Positions 7,531-15,421 of a DNA stretch of 64,000 nt are shown piece after piece. The notes beneath the pieces are model-generated. The model worked only from the letters and a program-made list of their open reading frames with translations, was not told the DNA's origin and searched no databases. Position 1 is the stretch's first letter. Every line of letters begins with the position of its first letter. This DNA comes from Paractinoplanes aksuensis (GTDB lineage Bacteria; Actinomycetota; Actinomycetes; Mycobacteriales; Micromonosporaceae): the NCBI RefSeq assembly GCF_024137025.1, contig NZ_JAMYJR010000051.1:1-64000 (forward strand), in the 5' to 3' direction. The translations under genes were made by a program, and so were the position numbers.

Positions 7531-8781
7531 ATGAAGACGGTTACGGAGAGGCCGGTCTGGTCCAACCGCAATTTCCGCCGGCTCTGGCGGGGATCGGCCG
7601 CCTCGACGCTCGGCAGCGAGGTGGCCGAGATCGCGCTGCCGCTGTTCGCCCTGGTCACGCTGTCGGCCACCGCGTCCGAGGCGAGCATTCTGCGGGTCGC
7701 TCAGTTTCTGCCGTTCCTGCTGGTCACCATCCCGGCGGGGCTGCTCGTGGACCGGTTCCAGGGCGGCCGGCTGCGGATGATGATCGGCGCCGACCTCGGC
7801 CGGGCGCTGCTGATCGTGCTGCTTCCGCTGGCCGCGTGGACCGGGACGGCCGGCATGCCGGTGCTGTACGTGGTGGTCTTCGCCGCCACCACGCTGACCG
7901 TCGTCTACCAGGTCGCCGACTTCGCGATCCTGCCCCGGATCGTGACCGAGGGGCAGCTCGTCGACGCCAACGGCAAGCTGGCCGCCACCCAGTCGGCGTC
8001 CGAGATCGGCGGCCGGGGCGCCGGGGCCTTGCTGGTCCAGGCCCTGTCGGCGCCCGTGGCCCTGCTGCTCAACGCGGCCGGTTACCTCGTGTCGGCGCTC
8101 TCGCTGAGCCGGATCCGGCTGCCCGCCACGGCCGAGCCGCCGGCCGGCGATCCGCCGGTGCGCGATCTGGTGCGGGGGCTCAGGTTCACCGTTCGCCACC
8201 GGTTCGTGCGGCCGCTGCTCGGCGAGGCCACCACCTTCAACCTCTTCAACGAGATCATGATGCTCGGCTTGCTGCTCCACGCCGTACGGGAAGCGGGTTT
8301 GACACCGTTGGCCATCGGCGCGGTCTTTGTGGCCGGTGGCGTCGGCTCCTTCGCCGGCGCGTGGTTCGGGTCCCGGTTCACCGCCCGGTTCGGGTACGGC
8401 CGGGTCCTGCTCGTCACGCTGATCCTGGGCAACGGCGCGCCGCTGGGGGTGCTGCTGGCCGACCGCGTGGGTTCCGGGCTGGTGGCCCTGCTGTGCGGCG
8501 TGTTCGTCGTCATGGGGGTCGGCATCGGCATCGCCAATGTGCACGCCGTGAGCCTGCGCCAGGCCGCCACCCCCGAGGCCCTGCGCGGCCAGGTGAATGC
8601 CGCCTATCGGCTGGTGTCCTGGGGCGCCATCCCGGTCGGCGCGGCCCTCGGCGGTGTCGTGGCGACGCAGGCCGGCCCGTTCACGGCGATGGCGGTGGGC
8701 GCGATCGGCGTCTCGGTGTCCACAGTGTGGGTGGCCTGCTCGTCCGTCCCCCGGCTGCGGACGATCCACGACGCGGCTTGA
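7531..8781 (+). CDS. MFS transporter (drug-efflux-like)
   Basis: A 416-residue major facilitator superfamily protein with about 12 predicted spans. It shows the N-terminal NFRRLWRGSAASTLGSEV and the loop 2-3 motif AGLLVDRFQGGRLRMM (motif A-like, G-x3-D-R-x-G-G-R). The central loop after span 6 is hydrophilic (ATAEPPAGDPPVRDL). This subfamily (enterobactin-exporter/macrolide-efflux-like) exports small molecules with proton antiport; the substrate is unknown. The ATG at 7531 is chosen, although a TTG two codons upstream is possible; no strong ribosome site is visible. It is divergent from the CGNR regulator. The stop overlaps the -35 box of the following MerR-type promoter. Confidence 0.88.
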   Translation: MKTVTERPVWSNRNFRRLWRGSAASTLGSEVAEIALPLFALVTLSATASEASILRVAQFLPFLLVTIPAGLLVDRFQGGRLRMMIGADLGRALLIVLLPLAAWTGTAGMPVLYVVVFAATTLTVVYQVADFAILPRIVTEGQLVDANGKLAATQSASEIGGRGAGALLVQALSAPVALLLNAAGYLVSALSLSRIRLPATAEPPAGDPPVRDLVRGLRFTVRHRFVRPLLGEATTFNLFNEIMMLGLLLHAVREAGLTPLAIGAVFVAGGVGSFAGAWFGSRFTARFGYGRVLLVTLILGNGAPLGVLLADRVGSGLVALLCGVFVVMGVGIGIANVHAVSLRQAATPEALRGQVNAAYRLVSWGAIPVGAALGGVVATQAGPFTAMAVGAIGVSVSTVWVACSSVPRLRTIHDAA

Positions 8782-8808
8782 CCCTGACGCGGGTCAGGCT
8801 CGCAGAAT
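8778..8808 (+). promoter_or_regulatory. MerR-type promoter with 19-bp spacer and dyad operator
   Basis: A -35 TTGACC (8778-8783) and a -10 CAGAAT (8803-8808) are separated by 19 bp. The spacer carries the interrupted dyad CCTGACGCGGGTCAGG (8783-8798, 6-bp arms). Overlong 19-bp spacers holding the operator are the hallmark of MerR-family promoters, where the regulator untwists DNA to activate. The gene's ATG at 8815 is only 7 bp after the -10 box and has no ribosome site, so a leaderless, autoregulated transcript is likely. Confidence 0.7.
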
Positions 8809-8814
8809 CGGTTC

Positions 8815-9633
8815 ATGGACAACGATCATCAGGACGAGCGGTGGCAGATCGGGCAGTTCGCCGAGCTGGTCGGGCTGAGCATTCCGCAGCTGCGCCGCTA
8901 CGACCGGCTGCGGCTGCTCGAACCCGACGGCCGGGAAGCCCAGTCCGGCTACCGCTACTACACGCGGGGCCAGACCGGCGCGGCGCGGGTGATCGCCCTG
9001 CTGCGGTCGTTGGACATGCCCATCGCCGACGTCCGCCGGGTGCTGGCCGGCGCCGGTGACGAGGAGCGGCGCCAGCTGTTCCGCGACCATCGCGCGCGGC
9101 TGGAGGCCCGGCTCGACGAAGTGCGCCGCCTGCTGGAGGCGGTCGACGCCCTGACCGAGGAGGACCACGTGAACGCCACCACCGAGATGACGACCTGGTT
9201 GCACCTCATGCCCCGGCTGTCCGTCACCGACATGGACCGGTCGATCGCCTATTACCAGGAGGCGCTCGGCTTCCGGCTGGCCTGGCGCACCGCCGACAAC
9301 AGCCTCGCCGCCATGGCCGGCGGTGAGATCGACATGCTGCTGCTCGTCCCCTGGACCGGCGACTCGCCGCCGCCGGCCCACACCGCTTACGTGTACGTCG
9401 AGGATCCCGATGCTTTGTGTGCCGAGTACCAGCAAGCCGGGGCCGACATCGTCGACCCGGTAACGTCACGCCCGACCGGCATGCGCGATTTTGTGCTGCG
9501 CGACCCGGACGGGCACCGCTTCATCCTGGGCCGCGGCGAACAACGCCTGCGCGAGGTAGCCGACCAGTACGGCCTGACCGCCGAAACAATCACCGTAGAC
9601 CCGTCCTGGCTGCAGGACCGCAGCCGCTCCTAG
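8815..9633 (+). CDS. MerR regulator fused to a VOC/glyoxalase domain
   Basis: A 272-residue fusion. Residues 8-80 form a MerR winged helix (WQIGQFAELVGLSIPQLRRY, RYYTRGQ). A dimerisation coiled-coil follows (about 85-118, rich in Arg, Glu and Leu). Residues 125-245 form a VOC domain (PRLSVTDMDRSIAYYQEALG; FVLRDPDGHRFILGRG). In this family the VOC part acts as an effector-binding or resistance module in place of the usual metal or GyrI-like domain. The ATG at 8815 lies just downstream of a MerR-type promoter and is probably leaderless. The MFS gene ends 34 bp upstream and may be a target. The ligand cannot be told from sequence. Confidence 0.88.
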   Translation: MDNDHQDERWQIGQFAELVGLSIPQLRRYDRLRLLEPDGREAQSGYRYYTRGQTGAARVIALLRSLDMPIADVRRVLAGAGDEERRQLFRDHRARLEARLDEVRRLLEAVDALTEEDHVNATTEMTTWLHLMPRLSVTDMDRSIAYYQEALGFRLAWRTADNSLAAMAGGEIDMLLLVPWTGDSPPPAHTAYVYVEDPDALCAEYQQAGADIVDPVTSRPTGMRDFVLRDPDGHRFILGRGEQRLREVADQYGLTAETITVDPSWLQDRSRS

Positions 9634-9708
9634 TGCGCAGGCGAGGAATCGACCGCCGCCCGGCCGTGGTCGCTGACCCGGACCTCGCACCCAGGCCTTC
9701 GATCCGAA

Positions 9709-9726
9709 GAGTGCCCCAAGGCACTC
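9709..9726 (+). terminator. Hairpin after the MerR-VOC gene
   Basis: GAGTGCC and GGCACTC form a perfect 7-bp stem with a CCAA loop, 75 bp after the MerR-VOC stop. There is no T-tract, so it would act as a GC-rich actinobacterial terminator or as an RNA 3'-end stabiliser. Confidence 0.4.
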
Positions 9727-9727
9727 C

Positions 9728-9754
9728 ATGGCGGTACATGGCGGTACGTGGCGG
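9728..9754. repeat. Tandem 10-bp repeat, 2.7 copies
   Basis: ATGGCGGTAC occurs twice directly, followed by a partial copy GTGGCGG. It lies immediately after the hairpin in non-coding DNA. No function is evident. Confidence 0.6.
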
Positions 9755-10061
9755 AGAAGCCGGCTTGTTCGGACACGGAACCACCTCAGAGATCTCCGTA
9801 AGGATTCATGCGGTCGCGCTTCATCCATGCAACCGCTCGGCTATTCGGCCAGGCCCCGGTCACGCAACCACTGCAGCGTCTGACTGCTTACCGCAGGAAT
9901 GCTCTGGTCGCTGCGGAAAGGCGAGCCATGGCGACAGCGTGTCGCGGTGGCCGTGCCACTACAACCGGCGGACGAGTACCCGACGAAGCGATCGCTCAGT
10001 GCCCTGATCAGAGCACAAGCGAACCGGAGGCCGGCATCCGGCATCCAGCCGCGAGGTGCTG

Positions 10062-11237
10062 CTAGGCGGCGCGGGCCTCGACCAGGTCGCCCAGGTGGAT
10101 GCCTGCTTCTTCGAGCAGGCGCTGCACCGTCGCGATGGAGAGGCCGTCGATGATGTTGTCGCCGTGGATCAGGCGGTAGAAGTCCTGGCGGTTTCGGCGT
10201 ACGGCTTCGACGCGCCAGCGGCCGTCGGGGGTCTGCATCGCGCCGATCACCGTGCCCTGGGACGGCGGCGGGATAGGCTCGGCGGCGCGGCGGATCGAGG
10301 ACGCGGCCCGGTCGGTGCGCAGGCCCCGCCACGAGGGGTGGCGCAGGCGGCCGTCGGGGGTCCAGTTGCGGAAGGCGACCTCGCCGATCAGGGCCGGCTC
10401 GACCCAGTGGGCGTGGCGGGCGTGCTCGCGGGGGACGTCGCCGACGGGTGGGGTCGTCCGGGTCATGGTGGCCAGTTCGCGCTGCAGGTGGGTCAGGGCG
10501 GCGTCGGTGAAGCCGGTGCCGACGTGGCCGGCGAAGACCAGGTGGTCGTGCTCGTCGTGGACGGCCAGCAGCAGCGAGCCGATCGTGCCGGCGCGGCGGC
10601 CGGCGCCGGGCTTCCAGCCGATGACCAGCACTTCCTGGGTCTTGATGAGCGGGACCTTGGTCCAGTCGGCCGAGCGTTTGCCGGGGCGGTACGGGCCGGC
10701 CAGGCGCTTGGCGACCACGCCTTCCATACCGGCCAGCTCGGCCGCCTGCAGCACCGTGCGGCCGTCGACCTCGAGGAACCGGACGGGCACCCGCACGTAC
10801 TCGCTGGCCAGGTCGAGCCGGGCGAGGCGGTCGCGCCTGGTCGCGTACGGGAGGGAAGTGAGATCTTCGCCGTCGAGTTCGAGCAGGTCGAAGACGTAGA
10901 AGAGCACCGGGACGGACGCGACCAGGGCCGGGCTGGGCGACGGGACGTGCATGCGCTGCTGCAGGCGGGCGAACGAGGGGCGGTCGGTCTCGAGGGCCAC
11001 GACCTCGCCGTCGAGCACCGCGCTGCGGTCGCCGAGCAGACCGGCCAGCTCGCCCAGCTCCGGGTAGCTGCCGGTGATCAAGTTCAAGTTCCGCGAGTAC
11101 GCCTCGACCCGGCCGTCACGGACGTCCGCGATCGCGCGTACGCCGTCGTACTTGAACTCGAACGCCCACCCCGGCCCGGCCGGCATCGGGCCGGCGGCCG
11201 CGAGCATCGGGCTGATCATCACACCAGTCAGGCCCAT
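10062..11237 (-). CDS. ATP-dependent DNA ligase (LigC/LigD-type)
   Basis: A 391-residue ligase. The adenylation domain carries the nucleotidyltransferase motif I KYDGVR with Lys29 as the adenylated residue, motif III-like VLFYVFDLLELDGEDL, motif IV GMEGVVAKRL and motif V DWTKVP. The OB-fold domain follows (LVIGWKPGAGRRAGTIGSLL). After the OB-fold, about 70 C-terminal residues (including DGRWRVEAVRRNRQDFYRLI) form an extra module not present in minimal LigC. Such ligases act in end joining or nick sealing with Ku/LigD in actinobacteria; no Ku or polymerase gene is adjacent. The gene is monocistronic. The ATG at 11237 leads directly into the conserved ISPMLAA segment. Confidence 0.9.
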   Translation of the reverse strand: MGLTGVMISPMLAAAGPMPAGPGWAFEFKYDGVRAIADVRDGRVEAYSRNLNLITGSYPELGELAGLLGDRSAVLDGEVVALETDRPSFARLQQRMHVPSPSPALVASVPVLFYVFDLLELDGEDLTSLPYATRRDRLARLDLASEYVRVPVRFLEVDGRTVLQAAELAGMEGVVAKRLAGPYRPGKRSADWTKVPLIKTQEVLVIGWKPGAGRRAGTIGSLLLAVHDEHDHLVFAGHVGTGFTDAALTHLQRELATMTRTTPPVGDVPREHARHAHWVEPALIGEVAFRNWTPDGRLRHPSWRGLRTDRAASSIRRAAEPIPPPSQGTVIGAMQTPDGRWRVEAVRRNRQDFYRLIHGDNIIDGLSIATVQRLLEEAGIHLGDLVEARAA

Positions 11238-11283
11238 AAAACCCGGGTCGGCAACCGGTACGCGGAAAGATCACCTAACTACA

Positions 11284-11664
11284 TCAGTGTAGTTTTCCCA
11301 GCTCAGGTGCCCAACCGGGGCGTGCGACGAGGCAGAACGGGTGGCCGGCCGGGTCGGCGAACACGTGCTCGTCGCCCAGCGCTGTCGCACCGAGCGCCAG
11401 CACGGCCTCGGTCGCCGCGGCCAGGTCGTCGACCATGACGTCGTAGTGGGCCTGCTGCGGGACAGCCGGGTCGGGCCAGGTCGGCCGGTGGTGACCGGGG
11501 GCGCGCTGGAAGGCGAGCCCGGAGGTCGTGTCGTTGTCGGCGACGACCACGAAATCGTCGTCCTGATACGTGATGGGCCGGCCGAGCAGCGCGCTCCAGA
11601 ACCGGGCGGCCTCGGCGGGCTCCGCGCAGTCGAGGATCAGATGGTGCAGACGTCCGATCGGCAT
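11284..11664 (-). CDS. VOC family protein (glyoxalase-like)
   Basis: A 126-residue single VOC domain: an N-terminal strand (IGRLHHLILDCAEPAEAARFW), LLGRPITY, a middle HYDVMVDDLAAATEAVLALG and a terminal VFADPAGHPFCLVA. His and Glu/Asp positions typical of metal binding are partly present, but no substrate can be assigned. The ATG at 11664 is chosen because an AGGA ribosome site lies about 9 bp upstream; an ATG three codons earlier would sit on top of it. It is divergent from the lipoprotein gene at 11735. Confidence 0.82.
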   Translation of the reverse strand: MPIGRLHHLILDCAEPAEAARFWSALLGRPITYQDDDFVVVADNDTTSGLAFQRAPGHHRPTWPDPAVPQQAHYDVMVDDLAAATEAVLALGATALGDEHVFADPAGHPFCLVARPGWAPELGKLH

Positions 11665-11734
11665 GACATTCATCCTGAAAAGCGGTTGATCGATGGCTCT
11701 ACGCTGAGCGGGTCTTACCACGAAACGGGGAACA

Positions 11735-12700
11735 ATGCGCGTTCAGCGTCACATGGCCGGCGTCATCGCCGGTGTCACCACGCTCACTGTGCTCGGCGGG
11801 TGCGCCGCCCAGCAGCTTCAGGCGCTCGAGCCCAAGATCGAGCTGCGCAACGCGGCTCAGCAGCTGGCCGAGGCCAAGCAGTCCGGCTTCACGCTCAAGC
11901 TCACCGGTAAGCCGGCCGACCTCGTCGCCGCCGTCGGCGAGCCGGATGACGCCGAGGCGGTGGGCCAGCTGTTCAACTCGTCGATCACCATGGCCGCCGA
12001 CAAGGGTGGCGACGGCGAGGCCGACGACAAGTCGAGCATCGCGATCAACGTCGACGGGGTGGCCGGCACCGAGATCCGGTTCGTCGACGGGTCGCTCTAC
12101 CTCAAGGCTCCGGTCAAAGAGCTGGCGGCCAAGTTCGGGGCCGGTCCGGCCGACATCAAGGAGCTCAGCGGCGGGGCGTCCGAGTTCGACGCGCTGATCT
12201 CCGGTCAATGGGTCTCGATCGACACCAAGCAGCTGCCGGGGGCCGGCGCGACGGCCAAGCCCGACGCCGAGCAGAAGAAGATTCTGGCCGAGGTCACGGC
12301 CAGCGCCACCAACCTGCTCGAGGGGGCCGAGGTGGTCCGCGACAGCGCGGACGACAAGCACCTCATCGTCACGTCGTCCACGGCCAAGGGGTACGCCGAG
12401 GCCAAGCGCCTGGTCACCGCGGTCGAGCCGTCGCTGGCGTCGGAGCTGCCGGCCGACCCCAAGAAGGACCAGCCGGTCGTCGTCGACCTGTGGCTCGACA
12501 ACGGCAAGTTCACGGCGGCCGAGGTCGACGTGCTGCAGTTCGTCGAGGGGGCCCAGGGCCGGGTGGCCGCCCGCCTGGAGTTCACCGGCGGCGCCCCGAT
12601 CACCGCGCCCACCGGCGCGACCAAGATCGACCTGTCGGGGCTGCTCGGCTCCGGCGGCGCGAGCATGCCGTACCTGAAAGACCTGCGCCCGGGCAACTGA
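11735..12700 (+). CDS. LppX/LprAFG-like lipoprotein
   Basis: A 321-residue exported lipoprotein. The signal peptide ends in the lipobox VLGGC, with lipidation expected at the Cys. The mature part resembles the LppX/LprAFG fold: an alternating strand/helix sandwich with EIRFVDGSLYLKAPVKELA and a QWVSIDTKQLPG segment, as in mycobacterial lipid-carrier lipoproteins. It lies outside the membrane and may bind hydrophobic molecules; that role is inferred from family. The ATG at 11735 follows a GGGGA ribosome site. The gene is followed by a clear terminator, so it is monocistronic. Confidence 0.8.
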   Translation: MRVQRHMAGVIAGVTTLTVLGGCAAQQLQALEPKIELRNAAQQLAEAKQSGFTLKLTGKPADLVAAVGEPDDAEAVGQLFNSSITMAADKGGDGEADDKSSIAINVDGVAGTEIRFVDGSLYLKAPVKELAAKFGAGPADIKELSGGASEFDALISGQWVSIDTKQLPGAGATAKPDAEQKKILAEVTASATNLLEGAEVVRDSADDKHLIVTSSTAKGYAEAKRLVTAVEPSLASELPADPKKDQPVVVDLWLDNGKFTAAEVDVLQFVEGAQGRVAARLEFTGGAPITAPTGATKIDLSGLLGSGGASMPYLKDLRPGN

Positions 12701-12707
12701 GCGCGCG

Positions 12708-12743
12708 AAAGGGGTGGGCCGGCAGTGTCGGTCCACCCTTTTC
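12708..12743 (+). terminator. Rho-independent terminator of the lipoprotein gene
   Basis: The arms GGGGTGGGCCG and CGGTCCACCC pair with one mismatch around a short GCAGTGT loop and are followed by TTTTCTTT. The hairpin starts 7 bp after the stop codon. The stem with T-tract makes this the most canonical intrinsic terminator in the window. Confidence 0.8.
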
Positions 12744-12753
12744 TTTCGTACGC

Positions 12754-13194
12754 CTAGTTGTAAGTGATGTCGGAGGCCGAGTACTTGCAGTAGGTGCCGT
12801 CGGGGCCGGACCCGGTCTTGGTCGGCTCGTTGCCGCTGCTGTTGCCGGTGTAGCGGTCGCAGATGATGTTGCGGAACGTGGCCGTGTCACCGTAGTTGTT
12901 GTTGATGCCGGCCAGCGAACTGCCCGGGGACGTGGCCCGGATGTTGTTGATGACCACGGTGCGCTTGTACTGCGTGGAGCAGTTGCCGCACGAGCGGTAC
13001 AACTTGTCGAAGTTCTGCACCTGGAAGTTCTGGATGGTCAGGGTGCCGCCGCCGTTGTGCTGGAACATGCGGAAGGTGGCCGCGTCCTCGCCGACGTCGA
13101 GCCACCAGACGTTGCGCAGGGTGCAGGAGCCGTCGCAGTGCACGCCGTCGCCGGCCGGGGCCGGCGCCGAGGTCGGCGCCGGCCGCTTCTCGGA
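12754..13194 (-). pseudogene. 5'-truncated family 3 pectate lyase remnant
   Basis: The minus strand encodes about 130 residues matching the C-terminal part of PL3 pectate lyases: GDGVHCDGSCTLRNVWWLDV, EDAATFRMFQHNGGG, ICDRYTGNSSG and a final cysteine-bearing CKYSASDITYN. Several paired cysteines are typical of the secreted beta-helix enzyme. The signal peptide, first half of the helix and start codon are missing. Before the match there are only a Pro/Ala-rich stretch (PAPTSAPAPAG) and an in-frame TAG at 13195-13197, which is the stop of the gene upstream. The family cleaves polygalacturonate in plant pectin. Confidence 0.72.
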
Positions 13195-13467
13195 CTATCC
13201 GATGGCCGCGGGCTCGGGCTGCTCCACCGCTTCGTCCTCTTGCGCAGGCGAGACCGCTTCGTCCTCGTGCACCGGGGAGCCGGTGAGCAGTTCGACCTCC
13301 CAGCGTTCGGCGAGAGCCTCCTCATCGGGCTCGAGGTAGCTGCGCACGCGAACCCCGAGGCCGAGCTGGTTGGCCGCCTTCAGGTGTTCGGTCACCTCGT
13401 CGATGCTGGTCAGGTAGTACGTGGCGATCAGATCGGGCAGGGCTGTGGTCTCGTCCAGGTCAGTCAC
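13195..13467 (-). CDS. Small acidic hypothetical protein
   Basis: A 90-residue protein of unknown function. The first 60 residues (DLIATYYLTSIDEVTEHLKA) look like a compact helical or alpha/beta unit. The tail is acidic and low-complexity, with a repeated E-D-E-A-V motif (VHEDEAVSPAQEDEAVEQPE). The GTG at 13467 is the first start before the conserved-looking part. Its TAG is in frame with the pectate lyase remnant downstream, so the acidic tail may partly come from a deletion junction. Confidence 0.5.
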   Translation of the reverse strand: MTDLDETTALPDLIATYYLTSIDEVTEHLKAANQLGLGVRVRSYLEPDEEALAERWEVELLTGSPVHEDEAVSPAQEDEAVEQPEPAAIG

Positions 13468-13526
13468 CGCACCAGGGTAGGCGGCGCCACGGGCGTCCGC
13501 ATGTGACGGTCCACCCCGGCGGGTGA

Positions 13527-14150
13527 TTAATGACGAAGGTCCCACACGCTCACCGGTGCGGCCGGGCCGGTGAGCGGATGCCAGGCGCGGTGCATCGGGA
13601 GGGTGGCCGTCAGCACGCGGCGGCAAGTCCGGCCCTCCAGGTTGTGGCTCGGAAGGATGTCGGCGGCCGTGGTGCGGACAACGGCCGCAGCGGTGTGGTC
13701 GAGGACGAGTCGCAGGGTGTCGAGGCCGTCGGGTCCGCCGCCCTCGTGCAGATGCCGCTGGTCGGGCTCGACCGACTTGAGGATGGACTGCGGTCGTTGC
13801 GGTGGGTTGACGGCAAGCAGGTCCGCATCGATCCGGGACAGCTCGCGGAAGTCGAGCTGACGGGTCTGCAGCCGGGCGGAGGAAACGCCCCCAATGGTCC
13901 GGGCCACATTGGCGCGTGTCAGCTCGACGGCGACGGGGTCGATGTCGATGGCCACAACCCGGTCAGCCCCGGCCCGCAGAGCGGCGATGGTGATGAGCCC
14001 GGCGCCGCAGCCCGCGTCGATGACCGTACGACCCGCGCAGTCATCCAGGGCGGCCGCGAGCAAGGCCGAGAACCGTGAGGGCGCGTGGACGCCCGGCGCG
14101 AGTGGCAACACGGAACCGAAAGCGAACCAGGAACGCCAGTCGCTCATCAT
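13527..14150 (-). CDS. Class I SAM-dependent methyltransferase
   Basis: A 207-residue Rossmann-fold methyltransferase. Motif I is TVIDAGCGAGLITIAAL, the acidic end of strand 2 is VVAIDIDPVAVELTRANV, and motif IV is LLAVNPPQRP. The NPP motif groups it with N-methyltransferases (HemK/RlmG-like), which modify glutamine or base amino groups; the target is unknown. It starts at an ATG overlapping the stop of the upstream permease (ATGA), so both are in one transcript. The C-terminus (WDLRH) is close to a convergent region without an obvious terminator. Confidence 0.75.
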   Translation of the reverse strand: MMSDWRSWFAFGSVLPLAPGVHAPSRFSALLAAALDDCAGRTVIDAGCGAGLITIAALRAGADRVVAIDIDPVAVELTRANVARTIGGVSSARLQTRQLDFRELSRIDADLLAVNPPQRPQSILKSVEPDQRHLHEGGGPDGLDTLRLVLDHTAAAVVRTTAADILPSHNLEGRTCRRVLTATLPMHRAWHPLTGPAAPVSVWDLRH

Positions 14151-15421
14151 CGGGTCATACCGCTCTCCTGACGCAGGGTGGTCTCGCTTCGGTTCGTAGC
14201 GCAACGAGCCTCGCCGTAGGGCAGCGGACGACGCGCGAGTGATCGTGCGCCGAAGCGACTCCGGCCGACCGCCGCCACAACCGCGAGCAGCGCGGCGGGC
14301 ACCAACGCCCATCCCGAGAAGGCCAGCACCATGATCACACCGAGGGCAGCCGCCACCGCCGCGGCCCGGGCCCAGCCCTGCAGAATTCGTCCCGCCGCGA
14401 CGGTGCTGACCAGGTAGACCACCAGGAAGAACGCGGTCGGTACGGTCACCGCGGTGGCCACCGAAACCACGCCGGTGCCCGCCCCGGCGAAGACGAGCGC
14501 GCCGGATCCGGCGACCGCCGGCAGGAACCAGGGCGCCCCTCCCGGCCGCCGGTCCCCGACCGCCCCGGCCAGATAGGCGTTCACAGCGCCCAGGGTGAGC
14601 AGAACGGCGCAACCGGCGGCGACGACCGCCCCCGCGTCACCGAGGCTGAAGGCGAACAAGGCGGCCATCGGCACGTCGGTGGCGGCGGCCGGCCCCAGCG
14701 CCGCCACCGTGACCGTCGCCAGCGCGAGATAGATCACCGCAGTGATCAGGAACGCCACGGCGATCACCCGGGGCAGGTCCCGCCGCGGGTCGGCGAAGTG
14801 GCCGGTCAGCGACGCGATGGCCTCCCAGCCGACGAACGACAGCATGAGGACCATGGCGGCCGAACCGATCGAGGCCCAGCCGTGCGGGGCGAAAGGCGTG
14901 AAGTGGGCCGCGTCGGCGGACGGGAGGGCGCCCACCACGGCCACCGCGATGCCGAGCAGCAGCACCGTGACGAGCAGGAACTGGACGGTGGTGGACGAGT
15001 GCAGGCCGCGCGACGTGAGGCCGAGAGCGGTGACGAGCAGGAGACCCGCGATGAGCACGGTGCCACCACGCCCCAGCTCCAGCGGGCCGGCGACGTAGCC
15101 CGCACCCATCAGGCACACGACGGGGGCGCCGGAGATGACACCGGCCCGGAAGCACCACTGCGCCACCCGCCCGCCGGCCGGGCCCAGGCCGCTGCGGGCA
15201 TAGCCGGCGACACCGCCGGGCAGGGCGACGCCGAGCGCGGCGAAGACCACGGCGAACAGGCCGGACAGGGCCAGCAGCCCGGCCCAGGCCAGGATCGAGG
15301 CCGGACCGGCGAGGCCGGCCGCGAGGCCGGGCAGGACCAGCAGGCCCGGGCCGAGCAGTGCGCCGACATACAGCGCGACACCCCGTCGGCCTGCCTGCGC
15401 CGGCTGCGCGCGCTCGAGCAC
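14147..15421 (-). CDS. APC-family amino-acid permease with a replaced N-terminus
   Basis: About 412 residues match APC permeases: GVALYVGALLGPGLLVLPG in span 1, FVGWEAIASLTGHFADPRRD in the span 6 region, and about 12 spans. The normal 15-20-residue N-terminal tail and its start codon are missing; homology starts at about 15382, where an Lrp regulator fragment begins on the other strand. A GTG at 15421 inside that fragment would give a 424-residue protein beginning MLERAQPAQAGRRGVALYVG, so the gene may still be expressed. Permeases of this group move branched-chain or other amino acids and are often controlled by a divergent Lrp regulator. It overlaps the methyltransferase by 4 bp. Confidence 0.7.
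   Translation of the reverse strand: MLERAQPAQAGRRGVALYVGALLGPGLLVLPGLAAGLAGPASILAWAGLLALSGLFAVVFAALGVALPGGVAGYARSGLGPAGGRVAQWCFRAGVISGAPVVCLMGAGYVAGPLELGRGGTVLIAGLLLVTALGLTSRGLHSSTTVQFLLVTVLLLGIAVAVVGALPSADAAHFTPFAPHGWASIGSAAMVLMLSFVGWEAIASLTGHFADPRRDLPRVIAVAFLITAVIYLALATVTVAALGPAAATDVPMAALFAFSLGDAGAVVAAGCAVLLTLGAVNAYLAGAVGDRRPGGAPWFLPAVAGSGALVFAGAGTGVVSVATAVTVPTAFFLVVYLVSTVAAGRILQGWARAAAVAAALGVIMVLAFSGWALVPAALLAVVAAVGRSRFGARSLARRPLPYGEARCATNRSETTLRQESGMTR

Larger units (their letters stand above)
9634..10061. other. 428-bp spacer without a convincing gene
   Basis: No frame here shows the strong third-position GC bias of its neighbours. It holds a short hairpin (9709-9726), a tandem 10-bp repeat (9728-9754) and, on the minus strand, an open frame ending at 9841 whose last 30 residues (for example IPAVSSQTLQWLRDRGLAE) look weakly protein-like and could be an old gene end. 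I cannot name it. It separates the MerR-VOC gene from the convergent ligase. Confidence 0.5.

Noticed and set aside
9841..10061. Minus-strand gene end after the ligase
   Set aside because: The last 30 residues look protein-like, but no start, domain or clear codon bias was found, so it is only mentioned within the spacer.
13527..14612. Methyltransferase extended upstream to 14612
   Set aside because: The extra 150 residues are out-of-frame permease sequence. The ATG at 14150 overlaps the permease stop and precedes the conserved domain.
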